From Cricetomys ansorgei (lineage: Eukaryota > Chordata > Mammalia > Rodentia > Nesomyidae): 64,000 nt of DNA. The notes beneath the pieces are model-generated. The model made no database searches. It was not told the DNA's origin and saw nothing but the letters and a program-made list of their open reading frames with translations. Below, in pieces: positions 32,236 through 44,880 of this stretch. Each line of letters begins with the position of its first letter. The first letter of the stretch is position 1. The translations under genes were made by a program, and so were the position numbers. The stretch is from assembly GCA_026225945.1 (NCBI GenBank), contig JAMJFZ010001133.1, positions 9,196,501 through 9,260,500 on the forward strand. The letters are read 5' to 3'.

Positions 32236-35059
32236 CATGTGCCTAGTGCAACTCTGCATATGATCTAGTGACTGAGTGGTGAAAAGGAATACATTTACCA
32301 TCTATGCTTTGGTAACAGAACCGTGGTCTCTCAGATCCATTTACATTGCTAGTATTTTACGTTTCATATGCTTTATAGCTTTCTTAGCTCAGTGTTTCTA
32401 GTTTACTTAGAATCTGAATTTTAGATAGTAGGCACAAGCTGGTTAGGCCGTACCTACCACTGTGTGACTGTTACCTCAGTGCTCTAAACTACTAGATGTA
32501 CGTCCTGTGAACAGAGAAGCCCATCAAGTTACCTCAATATAAACGTAAGGCAATGAGCATTTTGTGATGCAGTCTCATTTTTCCTTGCTTATCTAATCAT
32601 CAGTCAACTGATGCACTTCTCAGGCGATAAATAATTTAGCTATAAAATTTAGGCAGCTTTCTGTCACAAGATATATTTATTTTGCTGTTGAATTAATTAA
32701 TGTTTGGGAAATGCCATGTAAATGTTAGCTCTTATCCTTTCCTTATTTATAGTAAGTAAATAACTTTAAATTTAATTCCCTACACGAGGAAATGCCATGA
32801 AGTATAAGTTCTAAGCTCTAATGATGAAGAAATATTTGCCCTCATGGTTTTCTCTGTAACCTACATATAATATTCAGAACTTGAAATGATGGAGATAATA
32901 TCTTCAGACTTAGCTTGGCCCAACAGTCATGAAACATAGATGTGAATGATTTTGGCTCACAGCCTTAAAAATGAATGGAGCTTCCTAGAGTGTCTATGTA
33001 GCTTTCAAATGAAGAAAGAGGTAGAGATGAGGGAGTAAGATACTGTTTGCATTGTATCTTGAGGGACATTAAAAATCATCTGTTTTTCCTTATGGCCCAA
33101 AATCACATTTAAAAATAGAGCTTTAAAAGAGTTAATTCTGCTCTTTTAAATTCTGTTTTAAGGTCTCATGATTCCAACGTAGGTTTTATATAGGGGCGCT
33201 TCCCCAGGAGATGAATTACAATTCACTAGGCTTTGCCAGATGTTTTTAAAGGTCAACAGAAAAGATCAATGGCATTCCCAAAGATAAGGATTCTCCATTC
33301 TTTGCAGGAATAGAGTTGCTGGGAATATTATGTTCTTCTCTAAATTGGCAGACAGCCAACCAGGCAAGTGAGCAAAGAATCAGATCTCTGGGTTAGTCCT
33401 AGTTATTATGCTCCCATCTAAAGGACAAAAGATCTCCAAGTAGATCAATAACAGGTGCATGAGTCATGTGTGTGGAAATGGAGCTTATTTCCAGGCACAA
33501 AATCAGCTGCAGATACCCTTCCATAAAACCCAAGACTCTCTAGTCTATGCTGTTAAACTAGAGACACAAAAGCCGATAGGACAACGACGTGCTATCATTT
33601 GATTAATGTTGAGGTGCTGTAGTTACAAATTACAGACAAAATAATAACTATTCGAGATATTCAAAAAAATGTATTTCTAAGAGTTTGGCCACATGCCATA
33701 AGTCTTAAATTGCAAGGTAATTGCATCACCGTGGCAAGTTTATTTGCAGAGTAACCCTATATTTGAGCATCTCTGGAGGGCGAAGGTATAATCTGCCACA
33801 GCTGAGTACTTGAAGAGGGTCTGATACACAGAACCATACAAGTAACTTGCAACTAGCAGAGCTCAGGCTATTTTCTCTCAGGATGCAAAAGTAGGGTTAT
33901 GAGTTATAGTTGCATTTCTCCTTCATAAGTGCTTACAAAAAAGCTTCTTGTGATGACAGAAGCAGTTTCTAAAACATACAGTGCAAGTATATTTCACCTC
34001 AAAAAATATAATTTTAAAGCGACTTTTAAATGCCACAAGAAAAATCCACCTGAACCTGGGTATACAATGTGTCATTCCTGGGAATGTTAACTTCAACGAG
34101 TTTAACAGTAAGTAAATAACCTTAAATACATCAACTACATGTTCCCTTTAACTTCTGCCTATTAAATACTGAGACTGAGTTGACAAGTTTACACCTGTAT
34201 ATGCATAGGTAGTTGCACTTATAATCAAGGCTCGGGTATAATAGCAGATTCTTGGAAACTTCCACAGCCTTTGTCCTATTAAGACTTACTCCTTCATTAA
34301 TTTGGGAGTAGTTGTCCTGTCTCTGAGCTTTTCAGCACGAGCTTCTACTAAGTATCATCAAGACGGCTTGATTTCTGCCCTTAGAGTTAAATTTACAAAG
34401 ACCAAGCTGTAGGCCATACATAGACATAACCTATAGGTATAATGTCATTCAATACTTATGTCTCAAATTCGTCTTTTACCTGTGAGAAACTGGATAAAGA
34501 AAAGGCCATGGGATCTCCAATAACTACTAATGAGCGCTGAACTTCCTGTGGGTCCCTTTGAGAATACTGTATCATCTGCATGACTTGGAAATGAGAAGAC
34601 ACTCTGATCCACATAAATGGACCTTGAACTGTGCTTAGAGTCACTAGCAGAGAATCCAGCTCATTTCAAAAATTGACTCAAAACCAAGACTTATCCGAGA
34701 AGACAACTAGCTTCTCCAAGAACATGGTTTGCAAGGATAGTCGAGAAGAAGTAAAAGGACTGACAAGCCAGCTTCACATTAGCAGAAATGGGTCAGCAGG
34801 GAGACACATTCACAGAATGGTTCTCTTTTGCCCCCCACTATATAATTTTACTCCTTATCATTACACAGTGTCACTACATTGCATAAGGCATAACTATTAG
34901 TAGCACTATCATGAGTATATTAGGGTTGTTTCATACAAAACTAGTTTGTGAGCTTTTTCTGATAAAGATGGACTCTAAAGAAGATAATTTTCACAATCAT
35001 GTTTTCCTGACTGAATTAACACAGTATTACAGAACACTAACCCCCAAGGGTGGCAAGGC
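32236..35059. other. Unannotated unique DNA
   Basis: 2.8 kb in which I recognise no gene, RNA or repeat. Composition is AT-rich and even. Confidence 0.45.
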
Positions 35060-35330
35060 TACTGCCTCTTGAACTGTCAGTAGCTGTCATTGCCTCCATG
35101 AGACCTGCACAAGACTGAGACGAGGCCCAATAATGTGTCTGTCATGGAGAGGGACAGGATCTCTCAGTAGCTCACCCTTCTTTGAGGATAAATCGACAGT
35201 TAACAGGTTGCAGGGAGAGAGAAACTTTTCCTCAGTGCTGTAACCACTGGTAGACTGACCACATTCCTGTCAATAATCCCTTGTCCATGTGGCTGTGATT
35301 AGACTCAGTTCACCAAGTCAAACTTGAGTG
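35060..35330 (+). mobile_element. L1 (rodent) 3' UTR fragment
   Basis: gcacaagactgagacgaggc ccaataat, catggagagggacaggat, gataaatcgacagttaacag gttgcagg and ctgtaaccactggtagactg follow the rodent L1 3'UTR in order. Neither ORF2 nor a tail is evident, so this is a fragment. Confidence 0.68.
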
Positions 35331-36503
35331 CAGTCATTTCTTTGATCTGTTGCCCTGACCTGGGGCGAGTGGATGGTTAATTCACATTTTCCAAAAGAAT
35401 TCATGCAACACGTGGTACTTGGTGGACAATGATTTTCAGAGAAGAATATATTTGTCTTTTCCAAAACTGTCCCATAGGTATCTAGTGTCTACACCTTTCT
35501 TAGCAGGAGTATTTTCTAAATCTAGTGAAGTTGAATAAAGGAACATGAAATAAACATTTAAGATAATAATTGTCCACAGACAGTTCCTCAAGACTGATTG
35601 TAGTATGTTTTAGTCCTTCTGCACTTAACAGTGACTTACTAAACAGATGTGAGTGAGCACCATAAACTCACCTGCTGGGACTTTAGGAGTGTTTAAGAAG
35701 ATGAAATCCCCCAACAGCCTGGGACAATTTACTGCATTTTGCAAGCAACATGAAATACGGGAAAGTATTATTAATCTCATTCAAGAGCTCATTGTGGATA
35801 GTCAATAAATGTTAAGTGACTGACTGGTAAATGGAGATTTGGGGACTCAGTGGAAATAAAGTCTGAATTAACAATGAAAATAAATTTCTGACCAACTCAG
35901 GGAAAGTACCTCTACTATTAAATTCTATGCAAATCACAGAAGTGCCCAGATGCTTAAATTTATTTTTCACAGATTGTTTTTGTATGCAGTATGCAGATCC
36001 AGAAGCAGGCTAAAAGTGCAAAATGTGTCACATGATTCTCAGAAATCTTGATTTTTTTTTTTCAGATTCAATAAAGCAAAAGAACCAGAAAGTTGTGAGA
36101 GCTTGGTTAGCACCCTTTGATTCCCTAACCTCTGCACAGATTCTCTTCCCTTGGAACATATGGGCAGCTTATGGATTCTATCCCTTCCTGAACAGCTGTA
36201 CAGGGGTGAAGAAATCTGTGGGATGATGTTGGTGAGAAGAGGGACTATGTGTCTCCAGACTCACTTAGGCAACACACTGCAGTGGCTCAGGGCTCTAGAG
36301 TGAAAATATCTTGGTCAGGAGCTTGAAAATCCCACTCAAAGACTCTACCATCAGTAGAAAGTATGTTCTATGTAAGTCTTGCCTGGTCACTGGGCTGCTG
36401 TCAGTCGGGGTAAAGCTCTGAAAAGTATCTCCTTGAGGTGTGGGGGCAATACTCTACCATGGCCAAGGGAATTCCTGTGCTTTCAGTAAGAACTAGAAAG
36501 AGA
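35331..36503. other. Unannotated unique DNA
   Basis: No gene or repeat recognised. Confidence 0.45.
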
Positions 36504-36828
36504 GAGGCTGAGGATACAGCTCAGTCAGTAAATGTCTGACATTTAACCATGAGGACTTGATTTTGAATTCCTAGCCCTCACATTTAAAAAGCTAGGCATG
36601 GAAAAACATACCTGTCACCCTAGTGCAAGTGGAGAAAGACAGGAGGAACTTTGGAGCTCAGGGGCTAGCCAGTCTAACCAATCAGCATGCAGCAGTTTAG
36701 TGCCAGACCTTGTCTGAGAAAAGGAAGGTAGAGAGCAATAGAAAGGATACCTACCTGTTGACATCTGGCATCAACCTTTCTATGTAAATACACATGCACA
36801 AAAGCAAGAGCACATACACAAGTACATA
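36504..36828 (+). repeat. B4 SINE
   Basis: ID-like head (gaggctgaggatacagctca gtcagtaaat) with an A/B-box remnant, B1-like middle (aagctaggcatggaaaaaca, agtggagaaagacaggagga), then gtgccagaccttgtctgaga and cctgttgacatctggcatca. More diverged than the B4 at 30.9 kb. Confidence 0.82.
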
Positions 36829-36870
36829 CAACACACACACACACACACATACACACCGCACACACACACC
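36829..36870. repeat. (CA)n tail of B4
   Basis: Imperfect ca repeat at the 3' end of the preceding B4. Confidence 0.93.
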
Positions 36871-37279
36871 CTGGAAAGATTAAAAGAAAATAACAAGCCT
36901 ATTCTTAATGATGTGATCCTTCCCTTGTGTCTTGTTCAGGCAATGTGCCTAAAGCCAATGACAAAGGAGAACTGCAGAGCCAGGTCAAGCATGCCTTTGA
37001 TGTGTACTTATTCTCATCAATGTTGGTGCTTGGTTTGTATAGATTTCCATGTCAGACAATGAAGCAGAACTCATGGGATCATTATGCTCTCTATGTTTAA
37101 CATGTGCATCTATCCAATACTCAATGGTTAAAGAGAGGTGTCAATCAACAAAGAAACAAAATCTTATGCAGAAAAATCCCACCAAGATTCCACATCATAT
37201 TGGATTCCCTTAAGTGCATCAGTCAATGTCCTTGATGTTTCTGTAGATTCTAAAACAGTGCCAGGTCAATGGATCAGAG
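36871..37279. other. Unannotated DNA
   Basis: Nothing recognised. Confidence 0.45.
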
Positions 37280-37435
37280 CTCTGGAGAAACCACTGGCCT
37301 TGGAATCTGAATACAACATTCAAAGTTCATGTGGTTTCTATGAAAATTGCATGACATCTCAGTGCCTCTGTTGTCTTATCAATAACAGAAGATGAGGGTA
37401 ACACACCTACCTCACGAATATCTTTTAAAAGTGGC
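37280..37435 (+). repeat. MIR SINE
   Basis: gagctctggagaaaccactg gccttggaa, then catgacatctcagtgcctct gttgtcttatcaataacaga and agggtaacacacctacctca, equivalent to the MIR phrases 'ctctctgtgcctcagtttcctcatctgtaaaa' and 'aatagtacctacctca'. Confidence 0.7.
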
Positions 37436-38342
37436 ATGTTTGAAAGACCACACAGAAGAAGATGCTCCCTAAGCCTTGGCTGCACTGAACTTGGCATCTG
37501 AGTAGGATGTAAGAAGAAAAGGCTAGAAAAAAAATGTGAATGGGATCACTGGTCTTGTTGGAAAAGGAACATTTTTATTCAAAATTGATTTCAAAATTGA
37601 AGGAAAGAAAAGTCCTTGGGAACATAAAAGGGAAAGATACCCAAGGCTGTTTGGTGTCAATTATTTGCAAGAAGAAAAGTCTCTGTACTAGGCAGTGAAG
37701 TTAAATGTGTTTTTAAATGAACATTTAAAAACTCCTGTGATTGAATCAGTCAACCATTAAATTTTAAATTAAGCAAAGCCCTATAGGAAAGATAGACAGC
37801 TATCTACGCAACAAACATAGAGATTAAAAAACCTGTTAATTTGATTTTCACATGGCCTCTTTTATGATTAATATAAATATCTGCAAAGTAGAATGGCTTA
37901 TCCAAAATTTCATATTAAAAATGGGCCTAGAGTAGTTATTTCAAGTAAATCAAGCAAGTACTTCCTATAATAACATATTACAGCTTTCATATCTGAGCAC
38001 TTGTAAATAGCTATTTAAAAAAATAGTAAGAAAAAATAAACATACTTCAAGATGCCAATGATGTTACTAGGCCCAATTGGAATGTATTTATATATTGGCA
38101 ACATGAATGATATAAAGAGGTCAATTTCCTCATCATCTTGTCAAGATTATTTAAAGTATGATTGAATTTTTGAAATGATTTAAGTAATTGATCATCACCT
38201 ATAATTTCTGATTTTTAAAACTGAAGTCTACAGAAGAGAGCTGACTTTTCCAAAATTATAATGAAAATACTTTGCTGGTGTGTCTCACAGAAAGATAGCT
38301 GGTTTTCCTGTGACAATAACAACCTTGCATGGACATAGAATT
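37436..38342. other. Unannotated AT-rich DNA
   Basis: Nothing recognised. Confidence 0.45.
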
Positions 38343-38735
38343 GATTTCCTAAGGCTGCCATATGAAATTAACAAATCTGAGTGGCTTCATACCAAATCAA
38401 GGTACAGGCAGAGCTGTATTCCCTCTAGGAGCCCCAGGGGAATGTGTGTCTTCCATATTTCCAGTGTGTCTTCTGTCTTCTAGTAGCAGCTGGTATCCCT
38501 TGATGTTCACCTAATATTTCTCAGTCACACTCTCCCATCCATTAATAACTCCTAATTTCCTCACATGGAACACCTATGAAACAATGGGAACTCAGAATAA
38601 GTTTCCTCTCTAGATCCTTCACTGTTCACATTTGTCACATAAGGCATTATTCATCCTGTTACTCTATAAAGCAATAGTCACATTACTGGAGGTCAGGATA
38701 TGGACATATCTGAGAGTGGAGGGTAAGGAAAACAA
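38343..38735 (-). mobile_element. Ancient MLT1/MST-like LTR
   Basis: On the plus strand: gatttcctaaggctgccata, ctgagtggcttcataccaaa, tcaaggtacaggcagagctg tattccctct, cttctagtagcagctggtat cccttg, and tactggaggtcaggatatgg acatatctg. It is the full-length reverse of an old MaLR-type LTR. Confidence 0.75.
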
Positions 38736-39203
38736 ACCTGAGCCCAACATAGTCTTCAGTTCTAGGAAGCCTACTGGTGTGTCTGAAGTAAGATACGGCA
38801 CTTCTGAAAGGCTTCGGGGTGACACCTTAAAAACGGATTACCTTTTACCACTTGACCAACAACTCGTTCTTCTTAATTAATTAGACATGATCACAGAACT
38901 CGGGTAAAAACTTCTTTCTAAGTCTCAGGGCTGTGCTTAAGTCTGGCATGTGAAGTCAAGTTAAAGATGGCAGAATGGACACATCCAATTATCTCTGTGT
39001 ACTCCTAAAACTACTCTAAGAAGACAGATAAGGAACAAAACAGAACAAAAATTCATGCATTATGGAAGAAGGTGCAAAAGAAAGAAATATATGGCTCAAA
39101 TTCTGAGAGATGGCAAACTTACAGACAAAGGGTAACTGACTTAACACAGCAAAAACTACAATCTGGAGCTTACAAAGGCAAAGTCAATAAAATGAACACA
39201 GAT
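38736..39203. other. Unannotated DNA, possibly old L1
   Basis: The phrase aaagatggcagaatggacac near 38963 recalls L1 5'UTR/ORF1 starts, but the match is too short to call. Confidence 0.3.
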
Positions 39204-39344
39204 GGGCTGGAGAGATGAGTCAGTAGATAAGAGTGCTTGCCGCTCTTCAAAAGGACAGGTGTTCAACTCCCAATGCACACATCAGGCAGCTCACATCTGC
39301 TTATGACTCAAGCTCCAGAGAATCAAATGCCTCTGGGTTCCATG
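39204..39344 (+). repeat. B2-family SINE
   Basis: gggctggagagatgagtcag tagataagagtgcttgccgc is the tRNA-derived B2 head with recognisable A and B boxes. gcagctcacatctgcttatg and ctccagagaatcaaatgcct follow. The 3' part is replaced by a tg repeat. Confidence 0.92.
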
Positions 39345-39364
39345 AGTGTGTGTGTGAGTGTGCA

Positions 39365-39406
<42 letters not shown>

Positions 39407-39415
39407 TGTGTGTGT
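39345..39415. repeat. (TG)n microsatellite
   Basis: About 70 bp of tg with a few interruptions, continuing from the B2. Confidence 0.96.
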
Positions 39416-40073
39416 AATTAAATTAAATATTTAAAATCTGTGCTTTGATTCATACCAAAACATTCGAGAAAAGCCAGGGAATAGAGGTATCATTATTTCG
39501 AAGGCACATGAAAATTTACCAATCCATTTTTCAGCACTTCCACATGCAAAGTTTCTGACAAGTGAAATTGTTTTAGAAAATTACTTTGGTGGCAAAATTT
39601 TACTTTATCCAAACTTATTTGCTATCAAAATACAATCTAAATTATGCAAGGCTATTTATAATCTATTAATCCTTTCTTAGTAAAGATATTCATGTTCTAT
39701 GGCCGAAAAATATCAATGTGCTTAATTATGGAGACTACTGCAGGTCCCATTAGGTAATATATCAATTACATAGCTTATTATTTTCTAAAGTCTAAAAATT
39801 AATTCAAATTCTCAAACATATCTAGCCCCATGGAGTTCAAATAAGACATCATGGGACTATGTAATGAACATTTTTTAGCCCCAGATTCCTCTCTTGTCGT
39901 TCTCCATCTCAACAAGAAGGGGGCCGGCTCTCTGGGGAAGATGAGTTCTAGTCTCTGTGAGGTCTCACACATCAAGACTCACACATGGCACAATCCTGAG
40001 ACCTGACACAGGAGAATTAGACCCCAGTTCCCAATACACTCACAGAAAGGAGCAATTGGTATGTGCCTGAATT
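39416..40073. other. Unannotated DNA
   Basis: Nothing recognised. Confidence 0.45.
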
Positions 40074-40151
40074 AGTGAGCTTCGTACTGCTGTGATAAAT
40101 TGTCTAAGATAATCAAGTTAACAGAAAGAAAGATTATTGTGGTATGTGGTT
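40074..40151 (-). mobile_element. MaLR LTR, part 1 (split)
   Basis: agtgagcttcgtactgctgt gataaattgtctaagataat matches the reverse 3' end of a MaLR LTR. The remainder resumes at about 40725 after SINE insertions. Confidence 0.55.
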
Positions 40152-40194
40152 TTTATTTTGTGTTTTTGTTTGATTTTATTCTGGATGTTGGGGC

Positions 40195-40545
40195 AAGACA
40201 CATGTTACTATAGGTGTGTGCTTGCAGGTGTATGTCTGATGTGTACATTCATGTAAAAATCAGAGTTCAATGTCTAGCGTCTTCTTCAATCATTCCCCTA
40301 CGTGATTCCTTGTGTGTTTCCTATTGCTATTGTTGAGATATGATATCTCACTAAACCCAGAACCTATTGATTCAACCAGACTGGCTGGCCAATTAACTTC
40401 AGGGATCCTCTCTGTCTATCTATCTCCCATGCCACCTCTGCCATCACTGGGGTTGTAGATGTGCTTTGTTTTCACATGGGCATTGGAGATCCAAACTCAA
40501 GTCCACATCCTTGTGCGTCAGGTCCTTCCCCACGAAGCCACAGCT
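40195..40545 (-). repeat. B4-like SINE, degenerate
   Basis: ttcaaccagactggctggcc aattaacttcagggatcctc, then gggcattggagatccaaact, tccttgtgcgtcaggtcctt and cacgaagccacagctcc are the reverse of B4 with its ID-like head at the right end. The left limit is uncertain. Confidence 0.6.
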
Positions 40546-40574
40546 CCAAGTTTTTGGTTTTTAGGTTTGGTTTG

Positions 40575-40667
40575 GGGTTTGCACTTATTGAGACAATATC
40601 TCGTGCTGCCTCCTACCCACAACTCCCAAGTTTTAGGATTACAAGTATGTACCACTACTCCTGGGTA
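40575..40667 (-). repeat. Old B1-like SINE
   Basis: gagacaatatctcgtgctgc, aactcccaagttttaggatt and acaagtatgtaccactactc are a B1 in reverse, missing its middle. Confidence 0.6.
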
Positions 40668-40724
40668 ATTTCAAAAGCTCCATTATGTGGTCTCTTGTCA
40701 CTGCTGCTTTTGAGTCTGAACTAG

Positions 40725-40943
40725 CACAGTGCATCATGCCAGGACAGGATAAGTAACTGGGAAGCAAAAGAAAAAAAGGCAGGGAGGGCTCTTAGGCCTC
40801 AATATCCCCTTCAGAAGCACATGCCCACTCAACAACCTAACTTCCCCAATGGCCTCATTGCTGAAAGTTCTGTCACTTCCCAATAGCAGTGCAGGATAGG
40901 GACCAAGGATGGAGTTTGGGGACACTTAAGAGTCAAGCCTGTA
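40725..40943 (-). mobile_element. MaLR LTR, part 2
   Basis: catgccaggacaggataagt, ctaacttccccaatggcctc, acttcccaatagcagtgcag, gatagggaccaaggatggag and tttggggacacttaagagtc follow the second half of a reversed MLT1/ORR1-type LTR. Confidence 0.75.
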
Positions 40944-43094
40944 GGAGCATTCCCAGTAGAAGGGCAGGGGTTTGGGGATTTCCTCTGAGCTGGTCAAAAA
41001 TCAAAGATCTATACATTTGACATTTGAGGATTCCCAAAAAGATGGTTGGAACCTCTTCTGTTCCTCCTCCAGAGTGTCTCATCTGAGTGCACAGGACTCT
41101 AAATTGGACTGAATGAAAGTCAAGCATCATTAGACATCTGAGGACATGTAAGAATAAATAAAACCAGTGGGAAAATGAACTCTCAGTGAGATGTACCCAA
41201 AGCTGTAATTAATATCCACAGAAATATGAAAGATTATAACCATGAAATGAGACCAGAAATAATTTTACCTTCAAAAATCTTCAGAAAATAAACAACATAA
41301 TCAGATTAAGGTATGAAATATTTATATTGAATGGAAACTTTGGAAATTAACATTGGGCAAAACAACTGCCAGAAAATAAAGCAAAAAACCAAATACATGA
41401 AAAATGATAAAGAACCTCCCACATCAATGCACAGAATAGTGAAACTTAAGACTATCACAGATTTTTAAAATCCTAAAATCTCCCAGATATAAAAAATGTG
41501 CTAATTACAAATGCCTCAAATAGTTAGATCACTGAGAAGTAGGAGATGCTTAACCAGTCTTCAAATTTCTAAGGAAAATTAATCTCCAACTACATTTGAA
41601 TATTTTGTATTAATTTAAGTAATAGTATAGAGATATTCATCTTTTTAAATATTATGTTCCAAATGACATAGTGGACTACTGATAGTACATACTTCAAGAA
41701 AGCCAGTTAGTAAAGAAAGAAAAAATATTAAATTAAAAAAAAAAAAGAGCAGGAGAGCCATTTCAAACAAAAAGAAGTTGGCATTTCAAAGGTAATGCAG
41801 CTTATATGTAACAGTGTGTTGTCCTGAGCGTAGGTTTAGCAAGTGCCTGTTCTGAACTGGAGGAGGATAAAGTGCAGAAGCACATTGAAAAGACTACAAG
41901 AACAAGCAAACAAACAAGGCAATTACCACAGCCAAGAGCAAGCAGTGTAAGAAGGGAAATGCTCACACATCACTAATAGGAACATCAAGTCGAAAATGCT
42001 TAACGTAGCTGCACTAGAGCAGGAGAGAACTGTGGAAGAGAATGGAGAGGATGGAGGGTTCATCTGGGGCAACAAAATGCTCATTTTCCAGACTAGGGCC
42101 AAAAGACACTATCTAAAATTCAGGACACAAGAATAAGCTCTTTATGCCTGATACTTAGAAATAAGGAGGGAGAAGCGGGAAGAAGAGGCAAGAAGCTGCG
42201 GGCTCTGACCCGGAGACAGAGGAGCTGTCAGACTAGAGCAGAGACTAGCATCATGTCATGAGTCTCTTTTTGTATAATACCTTAATATGATATACATAAA
42301 AAATTTGATTTTACTAGTGACTCATTGATTTTTAGAAAATAAATAATTCATAATTTTTATCTGTGAACGTTTACTTTTTTCCTTATTCTCTATTTCCCAT
42401 CAAAACAGTGTTTAAAAAAAAAAAAGAACTGACCAAATCAGTCTTTACAATATAGCTAAATCGTGTCTTCTCTTTAAGAACAGTAAGTGGTTAAACTCCT
42501 TCATTTTGTCATTTGCATTCTTCCCAGCTTATTCCCCAACTCTTTTTCTCTCCCTTTGCAGATAATCATGGAGCAGTAGCTGCACGGTCTGATAGCAGCA
42601 TGGTTATATTGCTGCTTCCCTGTTCAAACATTGGTCATTCACCGCCTCTTATTAGGACCTGTGTCCTCTTGACATCCTCCTTATGATCTTCGACCTTTGG
42701 GGTTTATTATTTTCGTTTGTGTTTGGTTTTGTCTGAGCACTTTAGTTTCCACCACTATAGTAGGGCTCAGTACTCTAAAGTGTACGTTCAATGTGCTGTG
42801 TTAGCTCAGCCGCTCAGTGGCTTCATCAGGACCCTCCAAAATCCACAAAGTGTTTGCAGTGCTTCCCTCTCCTCACATGTGAGCAGCCCAGCTTCCTAAC
42901 TACAGAATAACCTTAGGCTTCCCTAGAAGGAAGGTGGATGGAGTAAAGGGTATTTCTTCTTCCAAGCTTCTATGTTATAGGGATGCTTAACATTGCCTTC
43001 GCTTAAACTGAGTCACATGACCAGTCCTCTCCCTACTGGTACCCAAAAGATCTCTATGACTAGCTTTGACCAATCTCCTAGGGCTGAACAGAAT

Positions 43095-43095
<1 letters not shown>
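40944..43095. other. Unannotated DNA
   Basis: 2.1 kb with short A runs (41739-41750, 42412-42424) but no gene or nameable repeat. Confidence 0.45.
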
Positions 43096-43169
<74 letters not shown>

Positions 43170-43220
43170 CAACACCACCCTCCCACTCTCTCTCACACAT
43201 ACACACATACACACACACAC
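43096..43220. repeat. (TC)n microsatellite with CA tail
   Basis: About 70 bp of nearly perfect tc followed by a looser tc/ca segment. Reading frames of SL or RE repeats on both strands are artefacts. Confidence 0.96.
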
Positions 43221-43267
43221 TTGGAAAGAGTAAACAACCTGGTTAGGACGCAGATGAAGTCCTGAAT

Positions 43268-43560
43268 GGATGTGTGTTGTTCCCACTAACACAGCCTCGA
43301 CAAAGATGTCAGATCATCAGGACTCATGGGAATAGCAAAGCCTACCCTGGGTCAGACTCAGGGGAATGGCAAGAGCTTCCCCTGTGAATACAGATGTTGA
43401 TGGACAGTTGACCATCACCTAAAAGCCCACTCCAGAGACCCCCGTCAAGATTAGCGAAGCTGCTGTCTCCTCCCCTGTATATAATAAAGAGCCAGATCCC
43501 AGCTTTACATTACCCTTGTCTGTCATTCTTAACCTTCTTCACTCCCAGTCGTGCTTAAAG
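43268..43560 (+). other. LTR-like promoter sequence (uncertain)
   Basis: A moderately GC-rich stretch containing cccctgtatataataaagag at about 43472, a TATA-like motif with AATAAA overlapping it, after a CA-rich upstream part. It has the feel of a retroviral LTR, but no family, ends or target duplication were identified. Confidence 0.25.
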
Positions 43561-44467
43561 GACCAGTCTGCTGGCCATGGCAAACTGAAATTTATTTTTT
43601 GGTTTGTCAGTTTGCATTTTTTTATTTGTCTGAGCCATTCTTTTTTTCTGGCCGACAGTAAAGTGCTTACTGGAGTTCCTACAAAGGACAATGAAAACAG
43701 TTTACTCTCTGTGGGCAGGAGTGTTGCATATGACTAGCAGATCACCTCTTTCATTTTGCTTAGTTTTTAATGCAGAAATCGGTTTGAAAGTCATACAAGT
43801 AGACGCAGGTGGACTGATTCATCATAACATTTGAAAGTGAATTTCTTTGTGTGTGACATGTAAGCAACTGAAACAAAAAAGCAAACTTTCCACATTGAAA
43901 CACAGAAGGTATGCTTTAAGCTAAAAGCTTTAAGAGGAGAGTGTTGTATTTCATGGTTTGCTATAATTCGAATTCACCAAGTGAACTTTCTATTTTTGCT
44001 GTTTTCTTCGGATTGAGGCTGAGCTGAGCTGAAGTCCTGAGCCACTCAGCCAAACAGCATTCCCGGCGTTATTTTGAAGGTATTCCGTGGATTGACAGAA
44101 GTCCCTCGTTAGCTAGGCTTGAAGTTAGGTAGATTATCTCTCATAACCTGGGTATGTATGATCTGAGCATCAGGAAAAACTTAAGATTGAGGTTGAGTTT
44201 CAGGCAGAGAAAAGAAATTCTCCCTATGGATCACTTCCACCCATATGCGTATGCTGGCGCTGCCTGGTGAGTTTCCCACCACTACCACTATGCATGAACT
44301 TGCTTAGCTGGTTCTCATAGTGTGCAAGTCGAGTCTTTGTGACATGTCTGCCTTCATCTCTTCTTCCCTTCCCACCACCCTCCCCATCAATGGATCTCAT
44401 TGATCCATTCACCTAACTACCTATCTACCTTAACACTTACTGTCCACTTATGATCCATCTGTCTAGC
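43561..44467. other. Unannotated DNA
   Basis: Nothing recognised. Confidence 0.45.
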
Positions 44468-44474
44468 ATCTGTC

Positions 44475-44521
<47 letters not shown>

Positions 44522-44522
44522 A
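44468..44522. repeat. (CTAT)n microsatellite
   Basis: About a dozen ctat units after a looser cta-rich stretch from about 44413. Confidence 0.95.
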
Positions 44523-44699
44523 TCTCTCTATCAATCATGTAGCATCACACTGATCTTGCTTCTCTGGCTGAATGCTGATTGATATATTTAAAGATAAACT
44601 ACTTCAGACAGGACCACCTTCTGGTTTAATATTATTTCTTCTTCACCCTAATGTTTTTTTTTTCAATTCTTTATGGCTTAATTTTTTCCATTTATTTTG

Positions 44700-44880
44700 T
44701 GTGGGAGGTGGAGGTGGCATGTGTCACATGGTGTGTGTGTGTGTGTGTGTGCAGGTCAGAGGGCAACTTGATGGAATCAGTTCTCTCTTTCCACCGTGTG
44801 AGCTCTGGGAACCAACCTGAGATCCTCAGTCTTGATGGCAAGCACCTTTACCTGTTGAACCATCTTGCTGATCCTACACT
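44700..44880 (-). repeat. B3-type SINE with internal (TG)n
   Basis: gtcagagggcaacttgatgg, atcagttctctctttccacc, gagctctgggaaccaacctg, gatggcaagcacctttacct and gttgaaccatcttgctgatc are the reverse of the B3 body and tRNA-like head. A tg run at 44731-44752 occupies its distal part. Confidence 0.83.

Noticed and set aside
39204..39260. tRNA gene
   Set aside because: The tRNA-like A/B boxes belong to the head of a B2 SINE. The same applies to the ID, B3 and B4 heads elsewhere.
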